A DNA stretch of 64,000 bases from Apteryx mantelli (Eukaryota > Chordata > Aves > Apterygiformes > Apterygidae), in contig NC_089981.1 of NCBI RefSeq assembly GCF_036417845.1, forward strand, positions 21,410,001 through 21,474,000, given 5' to 3'. This document shows, one piece after another, positions 43,961-56,530 of the stretch (the stretch's first letter is position 1; each line of letters starts with the position of its first letter). The translations under genes and the position numbers were made by a program. A model generated the notes under the pieces. It worked only from the letters and a program-made list of their open reading frames with translations, searched no databases and was not told where the DNA came from.

Positions 43961-46890
43961 CGCTCCCGGCCCCCGCGGGAGCTGGACTTGTAGTCGGGCT
44001 GCGTTTAAGCCGTTGTTTTGTGGGATTCAAAGCACCCTCTGCTCGATTTTGCCCCCTTCTGAGGGTTTTTCTTAGTCCTTCCTCAGATGTTCAAGTTATT
44101 TTTTTTCCTGGATGCGTTTTCTCAGCTAGCGTTGTCCAGGCTGTGAATTTCTGCTAAAATACTGATATCTGTCAACAGCTTTCCAATTGAAAAGTGGATT
44201 TTTTTAATTACTTACTTCCTTTCCTTGGCAGGTTTTAGTGTGTGAATGGGCTCTGCCTCTTGCAGAGTTTTCTTTATAGCTTCTCTGAATGGTATTTTAT
44301 CTAAAATACTTGAAAGTTTAAGTTCTCTTCCCTTTTGTCGTTTTTAATGTACTAATATGTTGCGTCTTACTTTAAAGGGTCTGAGAAGCATGATCTCAGC
44401 TTCTTTCAGAAACTGTCCTGGCTTTCTTGTCTCATTTTCATAACTGTGAGCTTCCTTCTTGTTTTTCAGCTGAAGGAAGATTGGCCAACAAACATGTTTG
44501 GAAAGCCATGTTTATCTCTTTTTTTTTTTTCTTCTTTTTTTTTTTTGAAGCCAAAAAAACATGTAGCCACACCCATACACACACGTCTCAGCAATATAAT
44601 TTCTTATCTCGCTGTTTCTTGCTGTTGATACCCAGAAGCCGGGTGATGCTTGAGAGCATCTCCTGCTGCTTAGGCACACCTGCCTTGGACGCAAGTGGTA
44701 ACGTTTCGCCAGCTCAGTTTTACACAGTTTTGATCCAGCTCTGTGGAGCTGGAAGAAATGCTTCCCGCTGTGTCAGCTGCCTTTTGCATTGGTCCTCCCA
44801 GATGAGATGTTTCATGTCCCTGGTGGTATTTGTGGCTTTTCCTGTCCCTGAGCAGTCTGCCTGCCTGAACTGTACAAGTGCAAATGGAGCAAATGCAGGG
44901 TGTTGGGGTAAGAGGGAGCCATTGGGATTAGCCTGGCTTCATCAGCCGCATCCATGGTCTCCCTCATTCACCCCTGGTGTGATTTAATAACTGGGTTGTT
45001 CTTGATCTTTTCTCACAGCAAAATTGTCATGCTGGAGTAGTTCCTGTGCTTTCCTTTCCTGCCTTTTAATTGCAGGAGAGAGTTGCCCAGCTCCCACAGC
45101 TCAAGCTGGTGCAAGGGCTCGTCTACCCTGTGTGATTAAGCATCCCCCTTACCCTTTTTTCCCTGCTTTTGGCAGTGCTGTATGCCTGGGTTTGTGTTCC
45201 TGGGGATAAGACAGGAGTTGAAACTCAGCTGTGTTTGCGCTCAGTCGAGAACCCACCCCTTCATAGCACTGATGCAGGCAAAAATCATTCAAGTGCTGCT
45301 GAGCACTTGTTTTCTCCCTACGCTCCCTGCCAAGGACAGGGAAGTCCTCTTGCAGGTGACCAAAAAAATCCCACCCCGCGAGCGGCTCTGTGCCAGGAGC
45401 AGCCCCTGCGATGCTGAAGTCACGGCAGTGTCAGCGCAGCTTTGCCGTGGGGACACTGGCTGGATCCCCTTTTGGTTTCGGTGGCCTGTGGCACTCCTGA
45501 TCGTCCGTGTCATGGGCAGCGCAGCGATGGTTTAAGGGACTGGTTCGTGCCATGCTGCAAATCTCTCAAAGTGGTTGTGTGACAGCTTTTGTGTGATGGG
45601 AAGCGGTCTGCTAGCAGGGTTAGGTCCCGTGGTGGTTGTGTGGAGGTTAGCAATCCTGGCTGGTTTGCTGTGAAACACTTTGGAAGGGGTGCTCCCCGTT
45701 TTACACAGTGGTTGGTATTTTTAAACAAATGCTCGCAATGCTTACAATTGCTTTGCGATTCTGAGGTGGTCAGGTGCGCTCCTTGGCCGGGGGTTTGCTT
45801 TCACCCCCTCCGCATCCAGCAATAGAAAGCAGATGGGTGTGAATTCAGAAACACCCTGCCTTCCCAAGTCGCTATTTGAGTAGCAGCCTGACTTCTCTGG
45901 GTCTGCAGCCCGTCGGATTATTAATCCCGTCAATTAGCTTCTCCTCACTCTGCACTAACTCACTTTACCATCCACTCGGTTCCTGCACGTGTCTTCATCC
46001 TTTGTACTGCAGGAGAGCTAAATTGGATTGGGAGAGAATTGGCAAGAGGCCTGGATATTCCTCGAAAGATATTGATTGTCCTGGACAGTTGGTGTTTGTT
46101 TCTTTTGTTTCCCGGCTCTCGTCACGGGGTCAGGCTCGTTAGGGTAGCAGCTCGCTAGAGGACCGAAAAACAGCAAAGGCCTTGCAGAGCGAGGCTGGAC
46201 CGGTGCCATCCCAACCTGTGTCTCTGGGAAGCGTTAAGTCTGAAGCAGCCGGCCTGGTAATTCTGTTAACAGGAACCCCGTGCAAGAGAGAGAAATGTGA
46301 CTCTGGGATAAAACGAACGCTCGGCTCGAGCTGAGAGGCTTTGCTGGTTCTCGCGGGTGCACTGCTGTGAGTAATGTACCCCGTCTTACCCCCAAATTAA
46401 ACATAAAGTAGGGACGTCAACACAAAGACCGGACGGCGACAAAAATTTGTTGCCAAGTCTGCCTGTGAAGAAATCCTTAAAGCTAAAACCACGTTCCTTC
46501 TGGAGCCCAGCGGTCTCTTGGTGATGGTTACCGCAAATGAGTTTCCCGCCTAACTCGTGACGTGCAGAACAGCCCAGAGCTGAGCCGCCACCTGATTCAG
46601 GAGACAGCTCGCATGGGCTCTTACGGCCGGGATCAGCTCTGCGTATAATCCGTGCAGAGCAAATAGCACAGAAATGATACCGTGTTTATATCAAACAGGA
46701 GTGAAAGCTTGCAAGCACATCAGAGCTCTCCACCAAAATTGCAGTAGCTGCTAGCACAAGCTCCTCCACATTTTTTGCGGCATGGCTCACGCTTGGATTC
46801 AGCGATTACTCTCTTGGCCAGCTGCTTTCTCAGTTCGATTTTTTGCAGACCACATCCTCCTGTTTGCTGTGGTCTAATACTCTTGTGGCA
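43961..46890. other. Putative long first intron or intergenic DNA, left part
   Basis: No recognised exon. T-runs lie at about 44,519-44,546 and a short CA-rich stretch near 44,570-44,585. Sequence 46,210-46,890 is nearly free of open frames. Confidence 0.45.
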
Positions 46891-46898
46891 ACATCAGC

Positions 46899-47112
46899 AT
46901 GTCTTGCATTGACAAGGAATGGTTAATTGGGATATTTTTAGCTGTCCTTGTGGTTTGGATCCTGGAAATTAGGCACGGAAGCCAGTATCGTTTAACTGTT
47001 GAGCTTTACACTGAGAGGCGCAGTGTGAGAATCAGAGCTTGCCTCGCTGCAGCTGAGCCTGGGGACTGCTTAGGAGCAAGCACTTCAAGCAGGATGGGAA
47101 TTTACTGTGCCG
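46899..47112 (+). other. Small hydrophobic ORF ending at a strong splice donor
   Basis: An ATG with A at -3 opens MSCIDKEWLIGIFLAVLVVW then ILEIRHGSQYR, with a predicted membrane segment at about residues 9-24. At 47,113 stands a strong donor, GCCG|GTGAGT, while the unspliced frame continues to a stop at about 47,138. There is no visible family resemblance and no linked acceptor or second exon is known. It may be chance, an lncRNA exon or a small first exon. Confidence 0.2.
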
Positions 47113-47138
47113 GTGAGTACCGGCTACTTCGGAATTAA

Positions 47139-50100
47139 ACAAATGAAGTGCTTGCCCTGGCCTCTCGGAGCTCAGCGCAGAATTTTCCTTTCAGGAAACT
47201 AGTTGGCATCAGCCCAAGCAAAAAAAATGTCCTTGAGGCTTTTGGTATTCCTATGGAAAAGCCCTGAGAATAGCAAATTCTGGATCATGAGCTATTGCCT
47301 CTTCCGCTGTGCCATCGGATTGAGCAGGGAGCAAGCGCCAGGCGCTGTTGCTGGAGACGCACAGCTCCTGCGGGCCCTGATTACGCCAGCTTTGCCCAAG
47401 TGTCTGTTAGTACGAATGCGATCTCTTTACTACTTGAGGCCCCGCTGGCATCCTGACAGCAGAACCGAAGCCAGCTTGCTCAGAAATGCTCGTTTGTTAA
47501 TGCATTCAGCAGCCAGCTCATTCCTCCTCTGCCGTGAGAGGCAGGCTGGTGGGATGTGCGCGTTCAGCCAGGTGGAGCGCGTGCTTTGCCGGCCGCGTTT
47601 GGAGCAGGCGCGCGCACTTGCTTCATTTCTTTCCGTGCTTGTTTCGGGCCGGCTTGCTCCACGGGGATTGGTGGGACCTTGCCAAGGCTGGCTGCTTGGC
47701 TCTAGGCTTTGCATCTCTTGCTCCCCTTCCCTGCGCCCAGCAGTTGTGTTCCCTAATCTGGCAGGGCTGGCGAGGGGGCATGCCTTGCGTGCCTTTTGCC
47801 AAGTGTTAAGCTGTGTGCGGGCTGCAGGCTGCCAAAAGCACGGGGTGGGGGTGCGCTGTGGGAAACAGTCGGACCATTGTCGTGGTAAAGCGTGCGAGAG
47901 CAGCGTCTGTTGTGCTCCGCTGGGGGGACGCAGGTACGGGCCTTCGGTATGAGCTGGTACCGTTTTTTTTTTCTCTCTTTAAATTTCCCCTCTTCACATG
48001 AAAAATTGTGTCTTCTTACTGCTCAAGTTTTAATTTTGGCCCTGTGGTTTTTTTTTTCCCGAGGCAAAATTTGGGAACGTATCCTTTCCTGCCTTCATTT
48101 GTACTGATCTGAAAAGGTCTGGCATCTGCGCTGAGCTTGAGTGGAAGAATGTCACAGCAAGAGTTAACTGCATGTCTGGCCAAAGATTTTAATGCAGAGT
48201 ACACAAGAAGGCAACAAGTAATAGAATGATCCTGTGTTTAGGGTTTTCAAGCAGAAATTCGATTTCAAGCAGAAATTCAATTTCTTGAAAAATCAGTTTC
48301 ATAAAGTTTCTGTGGTGTCTTGTTCTTACTGATTCTCTTCCTCCCTCCCCCCTCAGTTTAATGAGTCGAAACCAATTGCGAGAGCATCGCTCTCTGAATG
48401 CCAGGGCCGACTTATCGGGGAGGGTGTAATGTGTTTATTTCCTGCGAGTGATAGTGCTAGAAGTGAGTTAGAACTGTTGCAAGTGTTATTGGTGCTGCTT
48501 ACAATGCTCACCTAGATAAAGTTACTGGAATTGGTTTAAGGCAACGACATTTTCTTTGCTTCCTTACTTGCACAGTGAGTTTCACAAAGAAACCTGCAGC
48601 TTAAAGCCGTATCTGATTCTGCAAGGTACGGATTTGCTTGATGGCTTTTCTGGTGCTTGGTTAAGCCACCTCCCTGCTACGTGCTGCCTTGATACAACAG
48701 TTTGGGTGGCCATGCAACGAATCTGCTCTTTACTGACGTATTTTTGAGCCACAGCTGTATCCCCATCGGGTTCACTACGTCGCTGTACCAGCACAGCCAG
48801 AGGGCTGGGAAAGAGCTGCCTAAGCTACCGCCGAATAACGCCCGGCATGCTACTCCCAAGGCTCGAGTAACATGGCTGTTGAAATGCTGAATCCAGTTTC
48901 TCGTGTCTTTAATTCACGTGGCAGTACGAGAGTTGGTTCTTCCGGGTCCTTTCTTGTTCTTGAGGCCGGAGACCTTACGACGCTGTGTCTGGTTGACTTT
49001 GGGAGTCCGAGGGGTGACTTGATGGCTGTTCGAGGGCCAGGAGCTCTGACTGGAGGCTGCTCGGCGACTCCCTCGTGCCGCACACAGAAGATGCAGGGAG
49101 ATTTGGAAGTTGAATTGGAAGCGGAAAGTGGGGGGATATAACGCGAAGCTGTGACAAGCAGTAAATTTTGGAACATCTTAACCACTGAAGGGGTTGAACT
49201 TGCCTCCAGCTGGCATGTTTAACGTGCGATTAGCTGCCTTTCAAAGGGGGGTGCTTTAATCCTGTGTCCGTGGAAAAATTGCATGGAGTGCGGGTTGAGA
49301 GAAGGGGTGGACTTGCCTACGCAGTTGTGTTGCTTTGGGGCTTAGTCTGTGAATCCCCTTATTTATTCCAACTTTTTGCAGACCAGGGAGAGCACGGGAA
49401 GCTTTCGCACAGCCCTGCCCTCAACATGCTATAAACGCCCAAGGCTCTGGATTGAAATAGTTGTCAAAATGCAGTCCTGTGCTTCAGGGTGCAGTCGTGC
49501 AGCTTGCAGGGGTCAGTAAGAAATATCCCTTTCTGGTGCTTTTTTGGTGTTTTGAGTAGCCCCTCTCCTGAAGCAGGGATTGCCTGTGGTGGAAGCAGAG
49601 CAGTGTGCAAGGAGGCCAGTGGCAGCACAGAAAAACCTCTTAAAAGTTTGGATGTTTCTCTTGAGCGTTTGAAGCTAAGCTTTCTTCAGATTTACCGCCA
49701 CAAGGCTTTTTTTCTCCAGCGTAGGTTGGAGGGAACCTTGCAGAGCTCTTCTGCTCCCCTCGGGATCAGGGAGCTTTAGGCTGCAGTTTTATGCACATCA
49801 AAATCAATAAAACCACCTGCAGCTGCCGAACAGGAGACATCTTGCTGCTCCTCAGCAGCCTCTCAGCCTGGCTCCTGCTCCTTGCCGTGGCCGGCTCTGC
49901 TGCTTGTTAAACCTGTCACTGAGCCCTTTGAATTCAGTGAAGTGGCAGAGAATTCGGAGAGAGAAAAATACTTATTTCACAGTCTTAATTCTCGGCCGCT
50001 TGGAGTTAAATTGGCTTGTGGAGGAATCCAAGTGCTGGAGGCTGCGGAGGGATCCTGTGGCTGGGATGGGGACATGGTGAAGGGGAGAGGGGATAAGAGG

Positions 50101-52950
50101 GAGACGATGGATCTTTGCCCCTTTTTGGCAGCCGTGAGCTGTTGTCAGCCCTCTCTGTCTCTAAAGAAATGGTTTTACGAGCCGCCTCCTCGGATTTTAC
50201 AGGGATCTCCTACTACCTTGGAGTGTCATGGACAGAGATGTCCGAGAGGCTGGGCAGGGTGATCCGGTTGTCCGGATGTGAAACACGTCTCTAGTCTTTT
50301 AAATTGTAGATCGGACAGCGCTGCTAGTCCATATCCTCTGACTGCTGGAAACTTCAGGCTTTGAGTGGAAAAGGTTGGGTTGGGCATTATCCTACTTTAA
50401 CCGACAGAGCGTGGATTTAGTGCCGCCTTGGGATGGCTCCCTTAATTCTGTTTATTTTGTTTCCATTCTCCTTTCGTGAAGAACCCAGCAAAAGGGTGTG
50501 CGTGTGGGAGGCTGCGTCCCTGCTGGAGACAGCGGGGCTGCCTGCCACAAAGCGCCGCTGTGCCCCGATTCCTTCCCATCCCACAAAGTCAGCGGGGAAA
50601 AGCTGCGGCTGACGCGTAGGGCTGGGCAACCCAGAGTCGCTGCTGCCAGGAGGCTACGCGCAGGTAACGGGAGGGTTCCCGGCACCAGTGTCACAAGTAC
50701 AACTGCTGGCGCCTGTATCCTGCCTAGCGTGAGCTCTGCGGTTTCAGCTGGTCGCAGCTGACTTTGAAAAGTCTGCTGCCTAAAAATCAGCCTGTATTAA
50801 TCATTTGCTTTTTCATACTGAATTAAGATGAATTTCTGTAGAGGTGAAAGCTTCGGCTTTGAAATAATTTTTTTTTTTTTGGATGCTTTGGGTTATTTCT
50901 GGAGTGTGAATATGCTGTTACATGGAAATAATTATCAGGAATCAGGAAGACTGTGAGAACAGGTTCGTTGGAGAGGCCTTGATGGTTTATTGATTTTGAT
51001 GCCACAGAAATTCAGCTTGAGTAGCCTGGTGCTTTTTCAAGGAAAAGGGGAAAAAAAACCCTGTGTTAAGTGGAGGAACAGCTTTGGGTATTTCTGCGCA
51101 GGCTGTTTAAAGGAGGCTCGAACATACAAGTCTTAACTGTGCTCCTCTGCTCCTGTTGAGGGGGTCGGCAGAGCTGGCGGTTTTGGTGGAGAGCGCAGTA
51201 GAGATCACTCGCTGTTTCCGAGCTGAAGCTGGCCTGGGGACCTCAAAGCCGCTCAGTCAGGAGACTCTGTGACTAGTGGTATGCAGACACAAAAAGCGAG
51301 AGAGGATCCGCTCTGCCTCCTTTGCCTCTGAAAGCTAGAGTGTGGTGGGGGGAGCTGCATAAACGGCTGCTGCTAAGATCAGTGGTCATGTTTAGATGGT
51401 ATCTCTGGGTGTGTTTTTCATTTCTAGGTCTGCAGATGTATTTGCTCTCTCCATTTAGCACGGCTTTGTGGCTTTTACTTCTTCAGGGTGATCATGCTCT
51501 TGCTGTTCTTTGAGGTGAGGTCACTTGCTTGGTTGTAAAAGCTCATTCTTGCAACCAGCCCAAGGCCCTAAAATTTGGAGCTGAGCACGCGTCTCCCTTG
51601 TTTCTCCTCTGGAGACGTGCTGAGCAGAGGACCACGTCGGCAGCCTCGCGTGGGGTCCTGGCGGTGAGTGCATGGGGGCACGGTGAGCCCCTCCGTCGCT
51701 GCGCTTGCGTGCGAGCAGAGGACGGGGGACGAGGCGGCTGGGGTGGCAGCTCGGGCCACCTCAGTGCCGGCGTCGGGCCGGCCCTCGCCGGATGCTTTGG
51801 CCGCGCTCTCGAGCTGTGCCTGTGCTTCCTGTGGGTGTTGAAAGAGGTCACAGCACAGCGTGAAAGGTTGGCTCAGGGTTTAGGCCTGCCCTTCTGCTTT
51901 CCCTTGCTTTTCCCACGGTTTCTCTGCAAAGAATTGGAAACTCCTTTCGATGGGCTTCTGTGACAGCCTTGGAAGTGTCCAGATGGGTTTGAACTTGGGT
52001 GCTGCAGAGGGCTTTGCTTGCTTATTTTCATCATGCTGCTGTCTGCTACGTCCTTTGCTTACGCTTGTGCTTGCTCTTCACCTCCTGAAAACTGTCTGAA
52101 AACACCCTTTAGCTTAGGCAAAACACACTTACCAGAAACCCACAAAACCTCACAGAGGGACTTTGTTTTCCTGCTGCTCTTTTATAAGCCAGAGGGAAAC
52201 CAAGAAGAGACGACTTCTGCGCATAGCCGTTAGGGCACCTCAGCCCCATCTGGAGATCTCGGGTAACTGTTTTGGATGGGTCTTCAGAAAAGCGAGCGGC
52301 TGGGCACGGTCAGCAGTGACCAGAGCAGTTAAAATGGTTTGAAGAGACTTAAATGTGTGCGGAGACAAAGCTGTGATGGATTTACCTTTTCCCAGTGCTG
52401 CGTCGTAGCTTAAAAGCCTCATCTTGGTTCCCAGATGTGCCCCAGTGCCATCTTCCTGAGGTCATGCTTCTCATCAGCTTTAGCTGATTTCAAACCATGC
52501 TCCTGCCAAAAATCTCTCTCCTTCCCCTTTATTTTCCTGTTTCTGGGCTAGTTTCCAATCGGATCAAAAGAACCATGGTCACTACCACAAACGTGGAGGA
52601 GATGGCTGGGACGTAGCGGGGGAGGAGGGAGAAGGCAGGACCGTCCGTTTTGGCAGCAAGAGGGAGTTTTAGGTCAGTTAAGCTGATGGGTGGGTTGCAC
52701 CCCAGAGGTGAGAGGAGAAACGCAGAATATTGGGCCCCTGTGCTTCCGTGGGGGCCACAGCTTGTCGCCGTGGACAAGGAAAGGTCGGCTTTTCCAAGCT
52801 GTACGGGAGCTGGGGGAAGGAAAGCATGTTTTGTAATACCTTGAAGCAATTCCCTGAGGCTTTGGTTACCGGATGATGGAAACTGCTGGTTTGGAAGAGT
52901 CCGAATTTCTGTGGGATAGAGAAATATCAGTGGCAGCATAAATAGGAGGC
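47139..52950. other. Putative intronic or intergenic DNA
   Basis: No recognisable exon. The 250-codon plus frame at 47,203-47,952 has no family pattern. A perfect-looking 18-bp duplication is at 48,245-48,280, and T-runs lie near 48,048-48,057 and 50,868-50,880. Confidence 0.4.
48245..48280. repeat. 18-bp tandem duplication
   Basis: TTTCAAGCAGAAATTCGA (48,245-48,262) is followed directly by TTTCAAGCAGAAATTCAA (48,263-48,280), differing at one base. It is probably a recent slippage product. Confidence 0.85.
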
Positions 52951-52954
52951 ACTG

Positions 52955-53140
52955 CTTACTGAAAGGCAGTGATGTGGCACATGGGTAGTGCATGTGACTG
53001 GGAAGTAGGACAGCGATTTTATTGTTGACTTGCTTATGCTACTTCTACCTCAGTTTCCCTCCCTGTAAAAGAGGGGTAATGGCTGCAATGTGCGTTAACG
53101 TTTCGGAGAGGCTTTGATGTTGGTAGAGCCCTTTGAGGTG
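52955..53140 (+). repeat. MIR/CORE-SINE remnant
   Basis: GTGACTGGGAAGTAGGACAG, then TACCTCAGTTTCCCTCCCTG and TAAAAGAGGGGTAATGGCTG, followed by a segment ending GTTGGTAGAGCCC, match in order the MIR consensus (tgggactcaggag..., cctcagtttccccatctg, taaaatggggataat...). The CTCAGTTTCCC core is nearly intact. Confidence 0.75.
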
Positions 53141-56100
53141 TGTTGTTGACAGACAGCTTTATATACACACAGAGAAACAGCTGAAAACAATCAGCTTCCT
53201 AATTAACCCAGGGGAGGTATCCCTCTGGGGGAACTTGGAGCGCTGCTTTTAAATAAAACATTCCTTCCGAATATATCAAGCAGAATGCTTCTCTGCTTAA
53301 ATGAGCTGCAGACCAAGGCCTGATATGTCGGGGCCGCTCTGGAAGGAAGTGCAAGAAATCCTGCTGTCGTCCTCTCCTCTGGCAGTGAGGCTGGGGTAGG
53401 TTTATTTTCCTGCCTGTCTTGTTATAAATGCTTTTCTGACCCGTCTCGGGCTGTAAAGCCAGCGTGGTAGGTGCTTACTGCTTGTGCTTGATTTCCTTGA
53501 CGATGACTTCTCAAGGTGCTGGTGGCTGGAGAGCGTGCATATTTTTGGTAGCTCTCAGCATGCTAATCATATCTGAAGAGTTGGTCATGTGCGCTTGTAT
53601 CAAAGGGAATTGTATATCATTTCTGTTGATAACAGTTAGAAAAACCCCACAGAAACTAAGCCGTTCTGTTGGTTATGAGAGGCCAGAGCTGTTGCTCGTG
53701 CTTGAAGTAGTTGGTATTGCAAGAAGATCATTGGGAGGCCACAGAAGGGTGGGAAGGTTCCTAAAGAAAACTAGAGTAAACCTCTCAACACCTATATGAC
53801 GTTTCAAAGCTGACAGCAAGCACCCCCACAGGCAAAAAAGTCAGGTCTCCTGTGGCGGCTGTATTTGCTCTGGCCAGGAGCATTAGCAAAGCTGCGCTCT
53901 CGGTCTTTGGGACGGGTGGGTAGCTGGCAGTGGCTGGGTCCCCTCGCGGTCGCTTGCCTGCTCTCCTGGCTGGTGTCTCCTTTCTCTTTTACTGCTTCTT
54001 GCTCGAGGGGCTGCTCCTCTGTGGCTCCTGTGGTGCCGAAGAGCCTCACTATTTCTCTGCCTTGTGGTTTGCTTGCCCCCTCCAGTACTTTCCTGATGCC
54101 GGTCCCTTCTCCCGTTGCGGGTCACTTGGTATCTCTCGATCCTCTGCCCCTATGCCTCGTAACATTCTTCAGCTCCGTGGTGAGTCTTTATTTGCAATAT
54201 TAGATGAAATAAAATGGTATCATGTCTGCTAGGAGTTAGACCGGTTTGATCTTGTCAGCAAGTGATGCATCTGGACATCAAGGCTGAGGACAGATGAGAG
54301 TCCCTGGGGCAGTGATGGTAAGGAAAGTGTATTTTGTTGGAGTAGTGTAACTGCTGCAGAAAGGCAGCTGAGAAGCTTTGCTGACATGAGCATGTCCCCC
54401 AGCGCTCGTGCTTCATCGCTTGAAGCATTATCACGTTTCTGGAGGAGAGCAGCGCTGGGAGGAGTGGTGCTGATGGGAACTGCGTGGCCTTGGCACCGAA
54501 GGGAGTTCAGGAATAGTGAGGACGAGGGTCGATCCCTTGGCGCTGAGCTGTGCGTGTTTCCAGTGGATCTGGCTGTTGCAGGACAAATGCTTTGTCTGTG
54601 AGCTGTGTCTGCTTTGGGAAGGAAGGCCAGGCCAGCTACATATGGGTTTTATTAAACCCAGCAGTCAGCAGCGCTTACAGAGAAGCTACAAGCATCTCTG
54701 TTTGCCTTGCTCAGCAGTACCAGTAGGAGATGGGTTTGAACTTTGCCAATAATGTTTCGGGAATGTTGTTTAATAGTAGCAATCGCATCCTGAAAGTTAG
54801 TAGCGGAAAGGAGAAGGAGGTGGGGAGAAATGGCTCTTTCAACAGGAGCCCAGGCAAGTAGGTGCAGGCCTGTATGTGACATTGCTCAGAGGCTGAGCCC
54901 TGCTGCGGGAGAGGTTGAGACTGTTACAAAAGATGGGGTGGCCTTTGTTTAGAAGTTATCAATTCCTAGCGTATTGCCTCGTAACTTGACCTGAAATTCA
55001 TGCTTTCAGAAAGATGAAGTCCTGCAGAGCTAACCCAGACCCTTTCAAATGTAAGCCACGTGAAACGAAGACATAAGTTTCCTTGCTGGGGGAAAATCGC
55101 CTTTTTGTGCTTTATAAATAACCTGCCACTGAAAGTTATTGGCCAGATTGGATTTCTGTCCTGTTGTTTCTGTCTTTGTAGAGATTTTATGTTCCACTGT
55201 AGAAGAATGGTGTTCAGTTAATGACTTCCAAAAAAAAAAAAAAAAGTGCTGGTGGTACATAGCATGAGTAAATAACTTTCATTTTCTGGTGTGAGTGTAA
55301 AGCCAAAGGGAAAGCAATTATAAATAGTGATAGCAAGTTTGTGCAGGAGGTTTGGGTCCAATGTCTGTGCTAGAGTCTTGTGGTCTTCAGCATTGTTTTC
55401 ATCCTCAAATGCCTTCAGTCCTTCCGTAATGGGGAAAGGGAAGAGAGAAAGCGGGGGGTTGAATGCGCTATGATTTTTCTTGGTTCTTAAGTAGGGGTTG
55501 GTAATGGCTGATGTCCGTGAGTCATCCACAAAGACTAGGGAAACCAAGAGTCTCTTTTCTCAGTCCGGGGTAAAGTGATGCGCTGCATGAATAAACCTTC
55601 TTGCAGTTCATAGGTCCAATTGGCAGGAAGTACGTGACAAGTCCTCGGGCTGAGCTTGTTGTTAAATACCCAGTACATTCCCCTTCCCGTTTTGGCGCTT
55701 TGACTGAAGCGTTGCTCTGAGAAGTTGTCCCAGTCTCGCTGTCCCGGCACAGCTTTGCTGTGCCTCTTCCCCTGCTTTCCCCTAACTTTCAAGTCCTCTC
55801 TCAGTTAAAATGTACTTGAAGACAGTTATTCAGCCACTGTGTTCATTGTGGTCCCCGGGCTGTTATATGAACAAAACCGGAAAAGTAAAACCATATTAAA
55901 CGTGTTTGATTTCTGTTACCATACATAGTAACATTAGCTTCGGTTGGGTGGTCAGAAAAATGTCTGCTTGTGGCTGTTTGTAAATGTTACCAGTAAAACA
56001 TCTTTTTTCTAATACCTCCTTTGCATTTTGTGGCCACTTTGAGAAGTGTTTCTGCAGGCGGCAGAGTAGACTTCTGTCACAGCTTTTACTCAATGCTGCT

Positions 56101-56394
56101 AGATTTCTTTTGTATGACTAATGTGTATAAAGCAAGTAGTAAGAAATAGAAAACCCTTTTGATCAGTGCTGAATAAAAAAATAAATAAACTGGAAGCAGC
56201 GCAGCTCTGACAGCAGTTGGGATTCATCTGCTCTACAGACTAGAAAAAACTACAGAAGTGCTGTAGTGCAGAGGATCTTCAACAGCATCTCAGAGAGAAG
56301 AGTAGTGCAGTTTAGCAGATGACCCCTGGTATCCATATATCAGCCTCCACCCTACTTAGACGTTAACATCAGTGTACTGGCTATTGAGGAAGCA
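53141..56394. other. Putative intronic or intergenic DNA
   Basis: No recognised exon. A 16-A run lies at about 55,230-55,245 without a recognisable SINE body attached. Confidence 0.4.
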
Positions 56395-56530
56395 TTGCTG
56401 AGCAAGCAGCACTGGTCTGGGACTTGTAATCCTGGCTTTTGCCTTGGCTTCCTTCTGCGATTTTGGATAAGTTTGTGTTTGGTACCTCAGCCATGACACA
56501 AGGACTGGGCAGGAGTCTGTTTAGTGCAAA
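56395..56530 (+). repeat. Possible MIR remnant
   Basis: GTCTGGGACTTGTAATCCTG followed by GCTTTTGCCTTGGC, then GCGATTTTGGATAAGT and GGTACCTCAG, fit the MIR order (gggactcctgggttctattcctggctctgccact, gtgaccttgggcaagtc, gcctcag). It is weaker than the copy near 53 kb. Confidence 0.45.

Noticed and set aside
43230-44030. 266-codon minus-strand frame across the second CpG island
   Set aside because: Runs straight through the tRNA gene and is of biased Pro/Arg/Ala composition.
47203-47952. 249-codon plus-strand frame
   Set aside because: No family pattern, no splice context, and overlapping open frames on both strands. Kept only as a possible chance ORF.
55230-55245. A-run as the tail of a SINE or processed copy
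   Set aside because: No recognisable body or target-site duplication next to it.
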